Made by a program: the position numbers and the translations under genes. A DNA stretch of 64,000 nucleotides, taken from the NCBI RefSeq assembly GCF_041915215.1, contig NZ_JAYSBV010000011.1; one strand, given 5' to 3'. This document shows, in pieces, positions 30,868-39,337 of this stretch (position 1 is the first letter of the stretch; the number at the start of each line of letters is the position of its first letter). The notes below the pieces were generated by a model that was given only the letters and a program-made list of their open reading frames with translations, made no database searches and had not been told where the DNA came from. Source of the DNA: Zoogloea sp021286885. Its GTDB lineage: Bacteria > Pseudomonadota > Gammaproteobacteria > Burkholderiales > Rhodocyclaceae.

Positions 30868-30882
30868 AAATGGAGGAATATC

Positions 30883-31023
30883 ATGGCCTGGAAAGAACTG
30901 TTCAGCACTGACATCGGTTTGTTGAGCATGTTTACGATTGGTTTTGTTCTGGTGATGGGGGGCTACCTCTATCGCTTCGCAAAAAACCATATCGCGGAGG
31001 ATGAAAAGCACTCTCACGGTTGA
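30883..31023 (+). CDS. Small membrane protein, DUF3149-like (46 aa)
   Basis: A 46-residue protein beginning MAWKELFSTDIGLLSMF, with one membrane segment (about 13-33) and a charged His-containing tail. The start is well supported by GGAGG. The N-terminal pattern WKELF-TD-GL-S resembles the small DUF3149 family, recalled from memory. It lies 15 bp after the FixH gene and is probably part of the cbb3 maturation transcript. Function unknown. Confidence 0.8.
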   Translation: MAWKELFSTDIGLLSMFTIGFVLVMGGYLYRFAKNHIAEDEKHSHG

Positions 31024-31076
31024 TTTGCCGGGGCTGGTGTTCCCAGCCCCCCTGCTTTGCTCAAAGGAGGTCGATC

Positions 31077-31343
31077 ATGCTGAAGCTGATACAGGTTCTT
31101 TGGCCATCTTTTCTGGTGGCTGCAGTGGCTGAAATAGTGTTTTTTACGGTTATTGACCCTAAAACGCTGTACTTGCTCGGTGAGCCTGTTGCCATGTCGG
31201 CAATAGCAACGTATTCGATTGGTTTCTTTGGGTTTTGGCTGGTTGGCGCAGGCTCCAGTCTGGTGACGCTGTTCTTTCAGCGCGGAGCCACGGAAATCAA
31301 TCATTTGCCGGCCAACGGCATGGAGGCCGCCTCCCGGCTGTGA
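31077..31343 (+). CDS. Small integral membrane protein of the cbb3 cluster
   Basis: An 88-residue protein with two membrane segments (about 6-26 and 43-66) and a short hydrophilic end (FQRGATEINHLPANG). The start at 31077 has a near-perfect AAAGGAGGTCGATC-ATG; the frame is open 19 codons upstream but without a site. Not recognised as a named family. It ends the rightward cbb3 cluster before a bidirectional terminator. Confidence 0.8.
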   Translation: MLKLIQVLWPSFLVAAVAEIVFFTVIDPKTLYLLGEPVAMSAIATYSIGFFGFWLVGAGSSLVTLFFQRGATEINHLPANGMEAASRL

Positions 31344-31387
31344 TCCGGTTTCCCCTGATGGGGGACGGTAAACCGAAGGTGTTTAAA

Positions 31388-31423
31388 CAAAAGCCCCGTA
31401 GCGTTGCTGCTGCGGGGCTTTTG
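31388..31423. terminator. Bidirectional rho-independent terminator
   Basis: CAAAAGCCCCG pairs perfectly with CGGGGCTTTTG around a 14-nt loop, giving T-tracts on both strands. It separates the rightward cbb3 cluster from the leftward universal stress protein gene. Confidence 0.88.
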
Positions 31424-31470
31424 CGTTGGGCCTGCTACACCCACGGAGTGGGATGCGGATGGGGGCAGGT

Positions 31471-31914
31471 TTAGCGGTAGACCAGCACCGGAATTTTGCT
31501 GTGAGTCAGAACCTTTTGGGTTTCACTCCCCAGCAGGAAGCCCTTGAGGCCGCGCCGGCCATGGGAGGCCATGAAGATCAGGTCGCATCCATCCCGCTCA
31601 GCGGCCTGGATGATGCCTTCGTATGGAATCTCGCTGACAGCCGTGTCGGTAACGGATTCAACTCCGCCCGCCGTGGCTTCTGCCTGGGCCTTTTCCAGGA
31701 TGGTGGCGGCTTCGGCAGCCGCTGCCTTGGCAAACTGTTCTGGTGTGGTCGGATCGATGAGGGCGCCTTCCCCGTAAATGGGCATGGGGAAATCCGGCTG
31801 GGCGTAGAAGAAGGTGATCCGCGCTCCGGCTTCCCGCGCAAAGCTGACGGCTCGGGTGACAGTGGCGCTGGACAGCTCCGAACCGTCAGTGGGGACCAGA
31901 ATATTCTTGAACAT
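31471..31914 (-). CDS. Universal stress protein (UspA family)
   Basis: A 147-residue USP domain starting with the typical NILVPTDGSE. The ATP-binding loop is GRRGLKGFLLGSETQKV (G-x2-G-x9-G-S), so it is of the nucleotide-binding class. The ATG follows AGGAG. Its promoter has a TATAAT -10 and an FNR-like box at the class II position, so it is probably induced at low oxygen, as are several USPs in Pseudomonas. It ends at a shared terminator with the cbb3 cluster. Confidence 0.92.
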   Translation of the reverse strand: MFKNILVPTDGSELSSATVTRAVSFAREAGARITFFYAQPDFPMPIYGEGALIDPTTPEQFAKAAAAEAATILEKAQAEATAGGVESVTDTAVSEIPYEGIIQAAERDGCDLIFMASHGRRGLKGFLLGSETQKVLTHSKIPVLVYR

Positions 31915-31946
31915 GGTATGTCACTCCTGTGGAACGCTGTGAGCTC

Positions 31947-31990
31947 ATTATAAGACCGTCTCTAAGCCACCCGGGATTGATGCTGGTCAA
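31947..31990 (-). promoter_or_regulatory. FNR/ANR-dependent promoter of the usp gene
   Basis: TTGATgctgGTCAA at 31977-31990 matches the FNR/ANR box with one mismatch. On the minus strand a perfect TATAAT lies at 31947-31952, so transcription should start near 31940, about 43 bp from the box centre, close to the class II distance. The site could in principle also affect phaC, which is divergent. Confidence 0.78.
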
Positions 31991-32096
31991 GCGATCTGCG
32001 GGTTTTCAGGATCAGGATTTGTGCGGTGCACATGTGCGTATCGGCGGTGTTGGCCAAGAAGGCTGCGCGCCGTGGCGATGAACCCAGGAGAGAATC

Positions 32097-33830
32097 ATGA
32101 CCCAGCACACCACAGCCATGCCTTTGGGCATCGCGCGCAAGACTGTTGAAGGAATTCATCATGCCTTTGAGTCGACTTTCGACCCCTTGGGCATGAGCGC
32201 CCCGCTGCTGCATGCTCAGCTGGCCTGGCTGGCCCATCCGCAGGAGTTGAGCGACGCCTTGCTCAAGGCGTCGGGTAGTTTGTGGGCGCTGCAGATGCAT
32301 ACCTGGAAGCGAGCCATGGGGCTCCCCAGTCCAGACCCGGTAAAGCCCCATGAGGACGATAACCGTTTTGCTGATCCGGTCTGGAAAGAGGCACCTACCT
32401 GGGATCTGATCAAGGAGTGGTATCTGATCCTGACCCATCATGTGCAAGATATGCTGTATGAAACACCGGGGCTTTCGCAAAAGGATAGGCGCCGGGCGGC
32501 TTTCTGGTGGCGCAAGTGGCTGAATGCAGTGGCGCCCACCAATTTTCTGCTGACCAACCCGGTCGCTCTGCGTAAGGCGAGCGAAACGGGAGGTGCGAGT
32601 CTGATCCAGGGGTTTCAGAATTTTCTGGCGGATCTGGAAGCAGGCAATGTGCGGATGACTGACCCCAAGGATTTTAAGGTGGGAGGCAATCTGGCAACCA
32701 CGCCTGGCCAGGTGGTGTTTCGTAATGATCTGCTGGAGCTTATTCATTACACCCCTACGCGCCCCCAGATCCGGCAAATGCCTGTGCTGATCGTGACGCC
32801 CTGGATCAACAAGTTTTACATCTTGGATCTCAATTCCAAAAAGAGCATGGTGCGTTATTTGCTCGATCAGGGATTGGATGTGTTCATTACCAGCTGGAAA
32901 AACCCGGGCCCCGAAATGCGGGATGTCCGGTTCGATGATTATCTGGTGCGGGGCGTCCAGGCTGCAGTGGATGCCGCACGCCAGATGTCCGGGCAGGACA
33001 AGGTGCATGCGGTAGGGTATTGCATTGGTGGTACGGCTCTGGTCACTTACCTCGCCTGGGCGAATCGTCATTTTGCCCCGGCTGATGTGCCGGTGGCCCA
33101 TTACAGCCTGTTCACCACGCTGGTGGATTTTCACAAGCCGGGCGATATCGAAGTCTTCATTGATGAGGCGAGCGTGCAGTATCTGGCCCGTAATATGGCC
33201 CGGACTGGCTATCTGGATGGAGCGGAAATGGCTTCGGCTTTCCGGCTACTACGCTCCAATAGCCTGATCTGGCATTACGTGGTTCATGGCTGGTTGTATG
33301 GAGAGCACCCTGCACCCTTCGATGTGCTTTTCTGGAATATGGACAGCACCCGGATGCCGTATGCAATGCACGCCTGGTATCTGGAGCAGTTCTATTTGCA
33401 CAATCGGCTGATTCAGAAGGATGTGCTCGAGGTGGCCGGGGAGTTGATTGACCTGGAACGGGTGGTGCAGCCTGTGTATGCGGTGACGGCGGAGGATGAT
33501 CACATTGCGCCCTGGCGTCAGGCTTTCCGTACCATGAACCATGTGGATGGTCCCAAGCGCTTCGTGTTGTCCAGCTCCGGGCATATCCTGGGGATCGTGA
33601 ATCCTCCTGTTCAGCCACCCAAGCGGGAGTATCGGGTGGCTCCGGTGCGGCGTAGTGATACCGTGGAGACATGGTTGGGTAAGGCCGAAGCGCATACCGG
33701 AAGCTGGTGGGAGGACTGGATGCGCTGGCTGCAGCCCCAGTGCGGCCCGCTGGTGGAGGCACGCCCGGGGGCAACCGAGGCCTATCCGGCTCTGGCGCCG
33801 GCGCCTGGCTGCTATGTGCTTGAAACCTGA
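32097..33830 (+). CDS. phaC: Poly(3-hydroxyalkanoate) synthase
   Basis: A 577-residue class I-type PHA synthase that polymerises hydroxyacyl-CoA on the surface of storage granules. The lipase-like box GYCIGG holds the catalytic Cys; the Asp is in AEDDHIAPW and the His in SSGHILGIVNPP. The alpha/beta hydrolase core begins near PVLIVTPWINKFYILDL. The ATG follows AGGAGA. No phaA, phaB or phasin gene is adjacent; acetoacetyl-CoA synthetase lies 6 kb away. It converges with the glycosylase gene, overlapping it by 19 bp at the 3' end. Confidence 0.94.
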   Translation: MTQHTTAMPLGIARKTVEGIHHAFESTFDPLGMSAPLLHAQLAWLAHPQELSDALLKASGSLWALQMHTWKRAMGLPSPDPVKPHEDDNRFADPVWKEAPTWDLIKEWYLILTHHVQDMLYETPGLSQKDRRRAAFWWRKWLNAVAPTNFLLTNPVALRKASETGGASLIQGFQNFLADLEAGNVRMTDPKDFKVGGNLATTPGQVVFRNDLLELIHYTPTRPQIRQMPVLIVTPWINKFYILDLNSKKSMVRYLLDQGLDVFITSWKNPGPEMRDVRFDDYLVRGVQAAVDAARQMSGQDKVHAVGYCIGGTALVTYLAWANRHFAPADVPVAHYSLFTTLVDFHKPGDIEVFIDEASVQYLARNMARTGYLDGAEMASAFRLLRSNSLIWHYVVHGWLYGEHPAPFDVLFWNMDSTRMPYAMHAWYLEQFYLHNRLIQKDVLEVAGELIDLERVVQPVYAVTAEDDHIAPWRQAFRTMNHVDGPKRFVLSSSGHILGIVNPPVQPPKREYRVAPVRRSDTVETWLGKAEAHTGSWWEDWMRWLQPQCGPLVEARPGATEAYPALAPAPGCYVLET

Positions 33831-34324
33831 TCCTTTTTGATAATAGCCTTCCACGCTTCCAATTTGCGGGCTTGATTCCAGCCCGCGTGGGCTGGGCTAG
33901 TGGAGGGCAAGCGCTGCAGCACCAGGGGGCGATGGGGCAAATCAGGCAACACCAGGCGGCGAAACAGGGCTTCTGCTTTGGCTCCGTTAAAAAATACACG
34001 TTGTATATGCGGATACTGAGCCCAAAGAGTGCCAAAATCATTGGCTGACGCGTTCTGGATGGCTTGATCCAAGCTGCCCTCCCGGGTACAGGCGCCCAGT
34101 ACGTCCCACAAGCCCAGGCCTGCGTTCTGCAGGCAGTTCAGGCGCTCTTGGTAGCTCAGGGGATGGGCTTGTTCCAGCAGGCTCAAAATGATGGGCCAGA
34201 ACTGATTGCGTGGGTGGGCGTAATACTCTGCAGCCTTGAGGGAGGCCTCACCGGGTATGCTACCCAGGATCAAGGTGTCGCATCCTTCCCGGATGACCGG
34301 GGAAAAACTGTAAATCAATGGCAT
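33812..34324 (-). CDS. Hypoxanthine-DNA glycosylase (UDG family 6)
   Basis: A 170-residue uracil-DNA-glycosylase superfamily protein of the family 6 (HDG) type, which removes hypoxanthine (deaminated adenine) from DNA. The first active-site motif region is LILGSIPGEASLKAAEYYAHPRNQFW and the second LPSTSPAHAG. ATG 34324 begins with the common LIYSFSPV. A second ATG at 34351 is possible; neither has a clear ribosome-binding site. The 3' end overlaps the phaC 3' end in antisense. Confidence 0.87.
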   Translation of the reverse strand: MPLIYSFSPVIREGCDTLILGSIPGEASLKAAEYYAHPRNQFWPIILSLLEQAHPLSYQERLNCLQNAGLGLWDVLGACTREGSLDQAIQNASANDFGTLWAQYPHIQRVFFNGAKAEALFRRLVLPDLPHRPLVLQRLPSTSPAHAGWNQARKLEAWKAIIKKDQVSST

Positions 34325-34426
34325 GGGCGGGGTCTGTGGGCATATCACCATACGCAGGCGTAGCGTGGTGAGAGGATAATCTTCACGTAGGCTTGGATGG
34401 TTTTAGGATTCAACGAGGGCGATGGC

Positions 34427-35599
34427 ATGGCTCAACGGGCTAAAATTCTGATCGTGGATGATCAGGCAGACAACCAGCTGATCTTGGAAGACATCCTTTC
34501 AGAGTTTTACGAAGTCCATACTGCCAACAACGGGATGGAGGCGCTGGATTTTTTGCACGCAGGAAATCTGGTGGATGTGATTCTGCTCGACATCATCATG
34601 CCCGAGATGGATGGTTTCGAGACCTGCCGGCGCATCAAGGATGCCCCGGAGACGCGCAATATTCCCGTGATGTTCCTGAGCGGATTGAACCGCCCCGAAG
34701 ATGAGGAGCTGGGATTCGCGATCGGTGCCGAAGACTTCATCCACAAGCCCATTTCACCGGCGGTGGTGCGGGCGCGGGCGCGTACCCACCTGAACCTCTC
34801 CCGTGCCACCCGCAGCCTGCGTCGGCGCAATGCAGATCTGGAGCGCTTGGTGGCGGAGCGTACGGTTGAAATCCAGAGTCAGGCCAAGCACTTGATTGCC
34901 AGCAAGCAGGCTGTGATTGCTGCCCAGGATACCACGATCACAGCGTTTTGCGCGCTTGCGGAAGCCCGCGACAACGAAACGGGTAACCATATCAAGCGCA
35001 CCCAGCACTATGTGCGTGTGCTGGCCGAGCATCTGCGTACGCATCCGCGTTACCTGATGCAGCTGGATGATGAAATCATTCAGCTGTTGTTCAAGTCGGC
35101 GCCTCTGCATGATATTGGTAAAGTGGCAACACCCGATGCGATTCTGCTGAAGAACGGCAAGCTGACCAAGGAAGAATGGGCGGTCATGCGCCAGCATTGC
35201 GAGGCTGGGCGAGATGCCATTCTCCAGGCCCAGGGCGCCATGGATGCTGCGGGCGCCACACCCTTTCTCAAGTATGCGGCAGAGATTGCGTATGGCCACC
35301 ATGAACGTTGGGATGGGGGCGGCTATCCCCAAGGGTTGATGGGAGAGGCGATTCCCCTTTCCGCACGCCTCATGGCGGTGGCCGATGTCTATGATGCGCT
35401 GATCTCACGCCGGGTCTACAAGCCGCCTTTCCCCCATCATCAGGCTGTCGAGATGATTCACAAAGAGCGTGGCAAGCACTTTGATCCCGATGTGGTGGAT
35501 GCGCTGTTGGTGGTCCAAGATGAGTTCGCTCGGATTGCAGACAGTTTTTGTGATGCCCCCGACCCCGATGAACCCGGAATCATCGGGTTTGTGATTTGA
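34427..35599 (+). CDS. Response regulator with HD-GYP phosphodiesterase domain
   Basis: A 390-residue c-di-GMP phosphodiesterase of the RpfG class. The receiver domain (about 5-120) has VDDQ and the phospho-acceptor in ILLDIIMPEMDG. A coiled-coil linker (about 125-165) leads to the HD-GYP domain with LHDIGK, the metal ligand H in GHHERWDGGGYPQGL (containing the GYP motif) and DVYDALISRRVYKPP. All the usual metal and signature residues seem present. ATG 34427 follows GAGGG; the frame opens 10 codons earlier. No cognate kinase is adjacent. Confidence 0.92.
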   Translation: MAQRAKILIVDDQADNQLILEDILSEFYEVHTANNGMEALDFLHAGNLVDVILLDIIMPEMDGFETCRRIKDAPETRNIPVMFLSGLNRPEDEELGFAIGAEDFIHKPISPAVVRARARTHLNLSRATRSLRRRNADLERLVAERTVEIQSQAKHLIASKQAVIAAQDTTITAFCALAEARDNETGNHIKRTQHYVRVLAEHLRTHPRYLMQLDDEIIQLLFKSAPLHDIGKVATPDAILLKNGKLTKEEWAVMRQHCEAGRDAILQAQGAMDAAGATPFLKYAAEIAYGHHERWDGGGYPQGLMGEAIPLSARLMAVADVYDALISRRVYKPPFPHHQAVEMIHKERGKHFDPDVVDALLVVQDEFARIADSFCDAPDPDEPGIIGFVI

Positions 35600-35618
35600 G
35601 CGGGCAGATTTTTTGCCC

Positions 35619-36110
35619 CTAGCCAGACAGGGCGCAGACCTCTTGGGCCCGCTGTAACTGGTGCTTGAAGTCGGGGCTGGGTGTCTGGATGGGGCGATAG
35701 CGCAGGGCGAGAGATGTGAAAAGCACCGCATCCAGGAAGCGTGCCTTGCTGCTACGTGTTTCGTGCCTTTCTTGGGCGGCTGGCATGTGGTCGTACAGGC
35801 TCAGGCAGAGTTGGGCAATCTGGGGATTGTCAAAACTCATGCCCCTGCGTGTACGGGTAAATTCCTGATGAATCTGGGCGAGGCGGCACAGTTCCTGGGC
35901 TTCGGTTGGACTGATCAAGCCGAGGCTTGAACCCAAGGTGCTACGGGCGTTCAAGCCTGGGGGGATTTCGTGGGCGGGTATCCTGTTTAGGAGTAGATCA
36001 TGCAGTTGCTGATCCAGCAATGCGATGCCACCCACCACAATGGTCCAGTCGTTTCTCTTTGAGAGTTGGGCCCAGAAATTATCAAAACACTTCAGTTCAG
36101 ACTCAAGCAC
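35619..36110 (-). CDS. MltR-family protein, copy 1
   Basis: A 163-residue protein of the MltR (mannitol repressor) family: FDNFWAQLSKRNDWTIVVGGIALLDQQLHDLLL, LGSSLGLISPTEAQEL and MSFDNPQIAQLCLSL follow the conserved helices of that family. MltR members are all-helical and many have no DNA-binding domain or sugar-related context. No mannitol genes are nearby. It shares about a third of its residues with the next gene, so the two arose by duplication. It is convergent with the HD-GYP gene, 19 bp apart. Confidence 0.75.
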   Translation of the reverse strand: MLESELKCFDNFWAQLSKRNDWTIVVGGIALLDQQLHDLLLNRIPAHEIPPGLNARSTLGSSLGLISPTEAQELCRLAQIHQEFTRTRRGMSFDNPQIAQLCLSLYDHMPAAQERHETRSSKARFLDAVLFTSLALRYRPIQTPSPDFKHQLQRAQEVCALSG

Positions 36111-36181
36111 GATAGCCCCGTGCTTCCTGCCACTTCATCCATGGGGGTGGGTGGCATGCCTGCGGCGATGCACTCCTGGTG

Positions 36182-36748
36182 TCACTGGGTGACGTGGGAG
36201 GCCGTACGTGCTCGCTTGATGTGGGTCTTGTAAGGGGCATGGCGGGGCCCGAACAGGCTACGTAGCAGACTACGGGGCTCTTCCTGATTCTGGGGGCGAT
36301 ACCACAAGGCCAGGGAAAGGAAGGTGATGGCGTCGATGAAGCGACCACGCCCTCCCCGATGAGCACCGTTTTTCTGCTGGCTATCCGGCATGCGCTCATG
36401 CAGTTGATCGCACAGCTGGCTGGCTTTTTCGTGCCGGAAGCTCAGGCCGTGGGGCTGATAGGCGAACTCCATGCAGATTTGATGGATGGTAGTCATTTCC
36501 TGGGCCTCTTGGGCGCTTACCAGCTTGAGTTCCTGGCATGCCTTGATGCGGGAAATGAACAGTCCGGAAGCCACCGGAGCATCCTGCAACAGCTGCCCGA
36601 AGCGATGTCGGCCTTCCTCGTGGTTCTGCAGCAGGTCGAGCAGTTGCTGATCCAAGAGGGCAGTCCCCAGCAGCGCAACGATACGGTCGGTCTTGGTGGC
36701 CAACTCTACGATGAAACTGTCGAAGTAATTGAAATCGGGGCTACGCAT
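36182..36748 (-). CDS. MltR-family protein, copy 2
   Basis: A 188-residue paralog of the preceding MltR-like protein, with FDSFIVELATKTDRIVALLGTALLDQQLLDLLQ, CQELKLVSAQEAQEM, LSFRHEKASQLCDQLHERMP and RFIDAITFLSLALWYRP aligning with the other copy. It has an extra basic tail. A start at 36754 would add two residues. It is transcribed with the downstream paralog, 71 bp apart, and preceded by an AT-rich region. Function unknown. Confidence 0.75.
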   Translation of the reverse strand: MRSPDFNYFDSFIVELATKTDRIVALLGTALLDQQLLDLLQNHEEGRHRFGQLLQDAPVASGLFISRIKACQELKLVSAQEAQEMTTIHQICMEFAYQPHGLSFRHEKASQLCDQLHERMPDSQQKNGAHRGGRGRFIDAITFLSLALWYRPQNQEEPRSLLRSLFGPRHAPYKTHIKRARTASHVTQ

Positions 36749-36754
36749 GATCAC

Positions 36755-37196
36755 AACCTCAAGCTGCTAACGGGGGAAAGCTGCACGCTGTGGTCTCTTT
36801 GGGGCCGCTTTGCCTTGTGAGACATCGTTACAGAGCACATGTTGCTATCTTAGCCTGGGGGTAAAAAACTGTGTCTGGTGAGGGCGGAAACTCATCTTGT
36901 TTTTGTCGAATATTTCACACTTGCCATGAAGATCGACACCTGCCGATTATAGGGGTTTAGGTGTGTATTTATGACAAAAAACATAATTTCGCTGTATGGG
37001 TATGCGTTTTTGCGGTAAAAATGATGTTTTAAGCCCCTGTTTTTAGTTTGTTTTAAGTGTTTTTGTTATTCGTTTGTCAAATTTTGATCTCGTTTTTCGG
37101 ACGTGCTGATGGGATGGCCGCGTGCGCGCACGGGCGCAGACTTCACTGTGTCTGTGTAACACTTGAGGTGTGAAGTTTGGAAGGGTGAAGCCGAGG
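36755..37196. other. AT-rich intergenic region
   Basis: About 440 bp without a convincing gene. From 36840 to 37090 the base composition is much richer in A+T than the flanks, with many T and A runs. It may hold the promoter of the MltR-like genes on the minus strand. I see no tRNA, repeat or transposon end in it. Confidence 0.5.
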
Positions 37197-37285
37197 AAAA
37201 AATCACCGCCGGGTTCGGGAAGGAGGGCCCGGCGGTTGAAAGGGCCTTTAGGGCCTTGGGGTGAAGACCCCGGGTGGGGTCTTCA
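37197..37285 (-). terminator. Structured 3' UTR and terminator of ETF-QO
   Basis: On the minus strand, downstream of the ETF-QO stop, the transcript first meets TGAAGACCCC-N4-GGGGTCTTCA (37262-37285, 10-bp perfect stem) and then ACCGCCGGG/CCCGGCGGT (37205-37236) followed by six T after two bases. The second is a good rho-independent terminator. The first may protect the 3' end. Confidence 0.8.
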
Positions 37286-37377
37286 TGCGAGCCAGGCTGG
37301 CAGACCTGACGCGAACAGTATAGAAATGGATGCTTGCACAGACCTTGCGGATAGCATAGGGCAGGTCTGTGTTTGGG

Positions 37378-39015
37378 TCACATTCCTTGATAGATCGGCC
37401 CTTCACCCCCCTGGGGCGTAACCCAGGTGATGTTCTGGGTCGGATCCTTGATGTCGCAGGTCTTGCAGTGGATGCAGTTTTGGGCGTTGATCTGGAGCCG
37501 GGGCTCGGCGTCGTCGGCCTTCACGATCTCATACACGCCTGCCGGGCAGTAGCGCTGCTCGGGGGCGTCGTAGGTAGCCAGGTTGACCCGCACCGGGACG
37601 CTGGCATCCTTGAGCAGCAGGTGGCAAGGCTCGTCTTCCTCGTGGTTGGTGTTCGACAGGAACACCGACGAGAGGCGGTCAAAGCTCAGCTTGCCGTCCG
37701 GCTTGGGATACTGGATGGGCGTGCACTGGGCCGCTGGCTTGAGAGCGGTGTGATCCGCACTGTTGTGCAGGGTCCAGGGCACATTGCCGCCAAACAGCTT
37801 CTGGTCGATGCCGAACAGCAGGGAACCCAGCCACAGGCCCTTCTTCATGTAGGGCTTGAAGTTGCGGGTTTTATGCAGCTCGGCGTGGAGCCAGCTGGCC
37901 TTGAAGGCTTCCGGGAAGGCGCTCAGTTCATCCTGGGCGCGACCTGCGGCGAGGGCTTCGAAGGCAGCCTCGGCGGCCAGCATGCCGGACTTCATCGCGG
38001 CATGGCTGCCCTTGATCCGGGCAGCGTTGAGGAAGCCGGCATCGTCACCGATCAGCGCGCCCCCCGGGAAGACCAGCTTGGGCTGGCTCTGCAGGCCGCC
38101 AGCCGCGATGGCCCGGGCGCCGTAGGCCAGGCGCTTGCCGCCCTCCAGGAACTTGCGGATTTCCGGGTGGGTTTTGTAGCGCTGGAATTCTTCGAAGGGG
38201 GAAAGGTAGGGGTTGGTGTAATTCAGCCCCACCACGTAACCCACCGACACCAGATTGTTTTCCAGGTGATAGCAGAAGCCGCCGCCATAGGTCTCGGTGT
38301 CCATGGGCCAGCCGGCAGTGTGCACCACCAGGCCCGGCACGTGCTGGCCGGCGGGGATTTCCCACAGCTCCTTGATCCCGATCCCGTAGGTTTGCGGATC
38401 GACGCCTTCGCGCAGCTTGAAGCTTTCTTCCAACTGCTTGCCCAGGTGGCCACGACAGCCTTCGGCAAACAGGGTGTACTTGGCACGCAACTCCATCCCG
38501 GGCTGATAGCTGTGGCCCGGAGTGCCGTCTTTCTGCAGCCCCATGTCGCCGGTGATCACCCCTGCGACGGCGCCGTTTTCGATGATCAGGCTATGCCCGG
38601 CAAAGCCCGGATAGACCTCCACGCCCAGGGCTTCGGCCTGTTCGCCCAGCCACTTGGCCAGGTTGCCCAGGCGGACGATGTAGTTGCCCTCATTGTGGAA
38701 ACAGTCAGGCACCAGCCCGTTGGGGATCTGGCGGCCGTCGGTTTCCGACAAAAACAGCACCCGGTCTTCGCTCACCGGGGTGTTGAGGGGGGCTTCCAGA
38801 TCCTTCCAGTCGGGGATCAGTTCGTTTAGGGCGCGGGGGTCCAGCACTGCGCCCGACAGAATGTGGGAGCCGATCTCGGCGGCCTTTTCGATCAGGCAGA
38901 CCGAGACTTCCTGACCCTTTTCAATTGACAATTGCTTGAGCCGGATCGCGGCGGAAAGCCCGGCGGGGCCGCCCCCCACGATCAGCACATCAAATTCCAT
39001 GGAATCCCGTTCCAT
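37378..39015 (-). CDS. Electron transfer flavoprotein-ubiquinone oxidoreductase
   Basis: A 545-residue monotopic membrane flavoprotein that passes electrons from ETF to ubiquinone, mainly in fatty acid and amino acid oxidation. The FAD motif VLIVGGGPAGLSAAIRL is at the N-terminus, and a C-terminal ferredoxin-like domain has CPAGVYE and CIHCKTCDIKDPTQNI, the ETF-QO [4Fe-4S] signature. The ATG at 39015 has GAGGAGG directly upstream. A perfect inverted repeat lies 113 bp upstream and may be its operator. The etfAB genes are not in the window. Confidence 0.95.
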   Translation of the reverse strand: MERDSMEFDVLIVGGGPAGLSAAIRLKQLSIEKGQEVSVCLIEKAAEIGSHILSGAVLDPRALNELIPDWKDLEAPLNTPVSEDRVLFLSETDGRQIPNGLVPDCFHNEGNYIVRLGNLAKWLGEQAEALGVEVYPGFAGHSLIIENGAVAGVITGDMGLQKDGTPGHSYQPGMELRAKYTLFAEGCRGHLGKQLEESFKLREGVDPQTYGIGIKELWEIPAGQHVPGLVVHTAGWPMDTETYGGGFCYHLENNLVSVGYVVGLNYTNPYLSPFEEFQRYKTHPEIRKFLEGGKRLAYGARAIAAGGLQSQPKLVFPGGALIGDDAGFLNAARIKGSHAAMKSGMLAAEAAFEALAAGRAQDELSAFPEAFKASWLHAELHKTRNFKPYMKKGLWLGSLLFGIDQKLFGGNVPWTLHNSADHTALKPAAQCTPIQYPKPDGKLSFDRLSSVFLSNTNHEEDEPCHLLLKDASVPVRVNLATYDAPEQRYCPAGVYEIVKADDAEPRLQINAQNCIHCKTCDIKDPTQNITWVTPQGGEGPIYQGM

Positions 39016-39127
39016 TGCTGCCTCCTCAAAACCTGAAATTAGACTTTTTCAACGCAACCGCGAAGCCTAACCTCCCGAGCCGGACAGGGGCAAGCGTAGG
39101 GCCGCCTGACGGGGATGGGGCTTGCGG

Positions 39128-39147
39128 AACATACGGAGCCGTATGTT
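39128..39147. promoter_or_regulatory. Palindromic operator candidate between ETF-QO and thioesterase
   Basis: AACATACGGAGCCGTATGTT: two 8-bp arms and a 4-bp centre. It lies in the 322-bp divergent gap between the ETF-QO gene (-) and the thioesterase gene (+). Size and symmetry suit a TetR-family repressor of fatty-acid genes, but no specific regulator is assigned. No regulator gene is adjacent, and the rest of the gap holds nothing else I can name. Confidence 0.5.
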
Positions 39148-39337
39148 ACCCTGCCTTGCCTGCCTGTGGCAGGGGCGTTTCCCGGGTTTATGATCCCAAG
39201 TCAGCCCCAGCCTGAATAGCAGGCAGCGCATAAAGCAGATATAGCAATCCTTGGATGGGCCCGCGTAGCCCACAGCATCCATGAAACCAGAGCCTGCCCA
39301 GCAGGCCACCCTGCCAAGACCAAAGGAGCGTCGCACG

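Noticed and set aside
37145..37330. Structured non-coding RNA such as 6S, SRP or a riboswitch
   Set aside because: The conserved cores of those RNAs are absent; the hairpins are explained as the 3' UTR and terminator of the ETF-QO gene.
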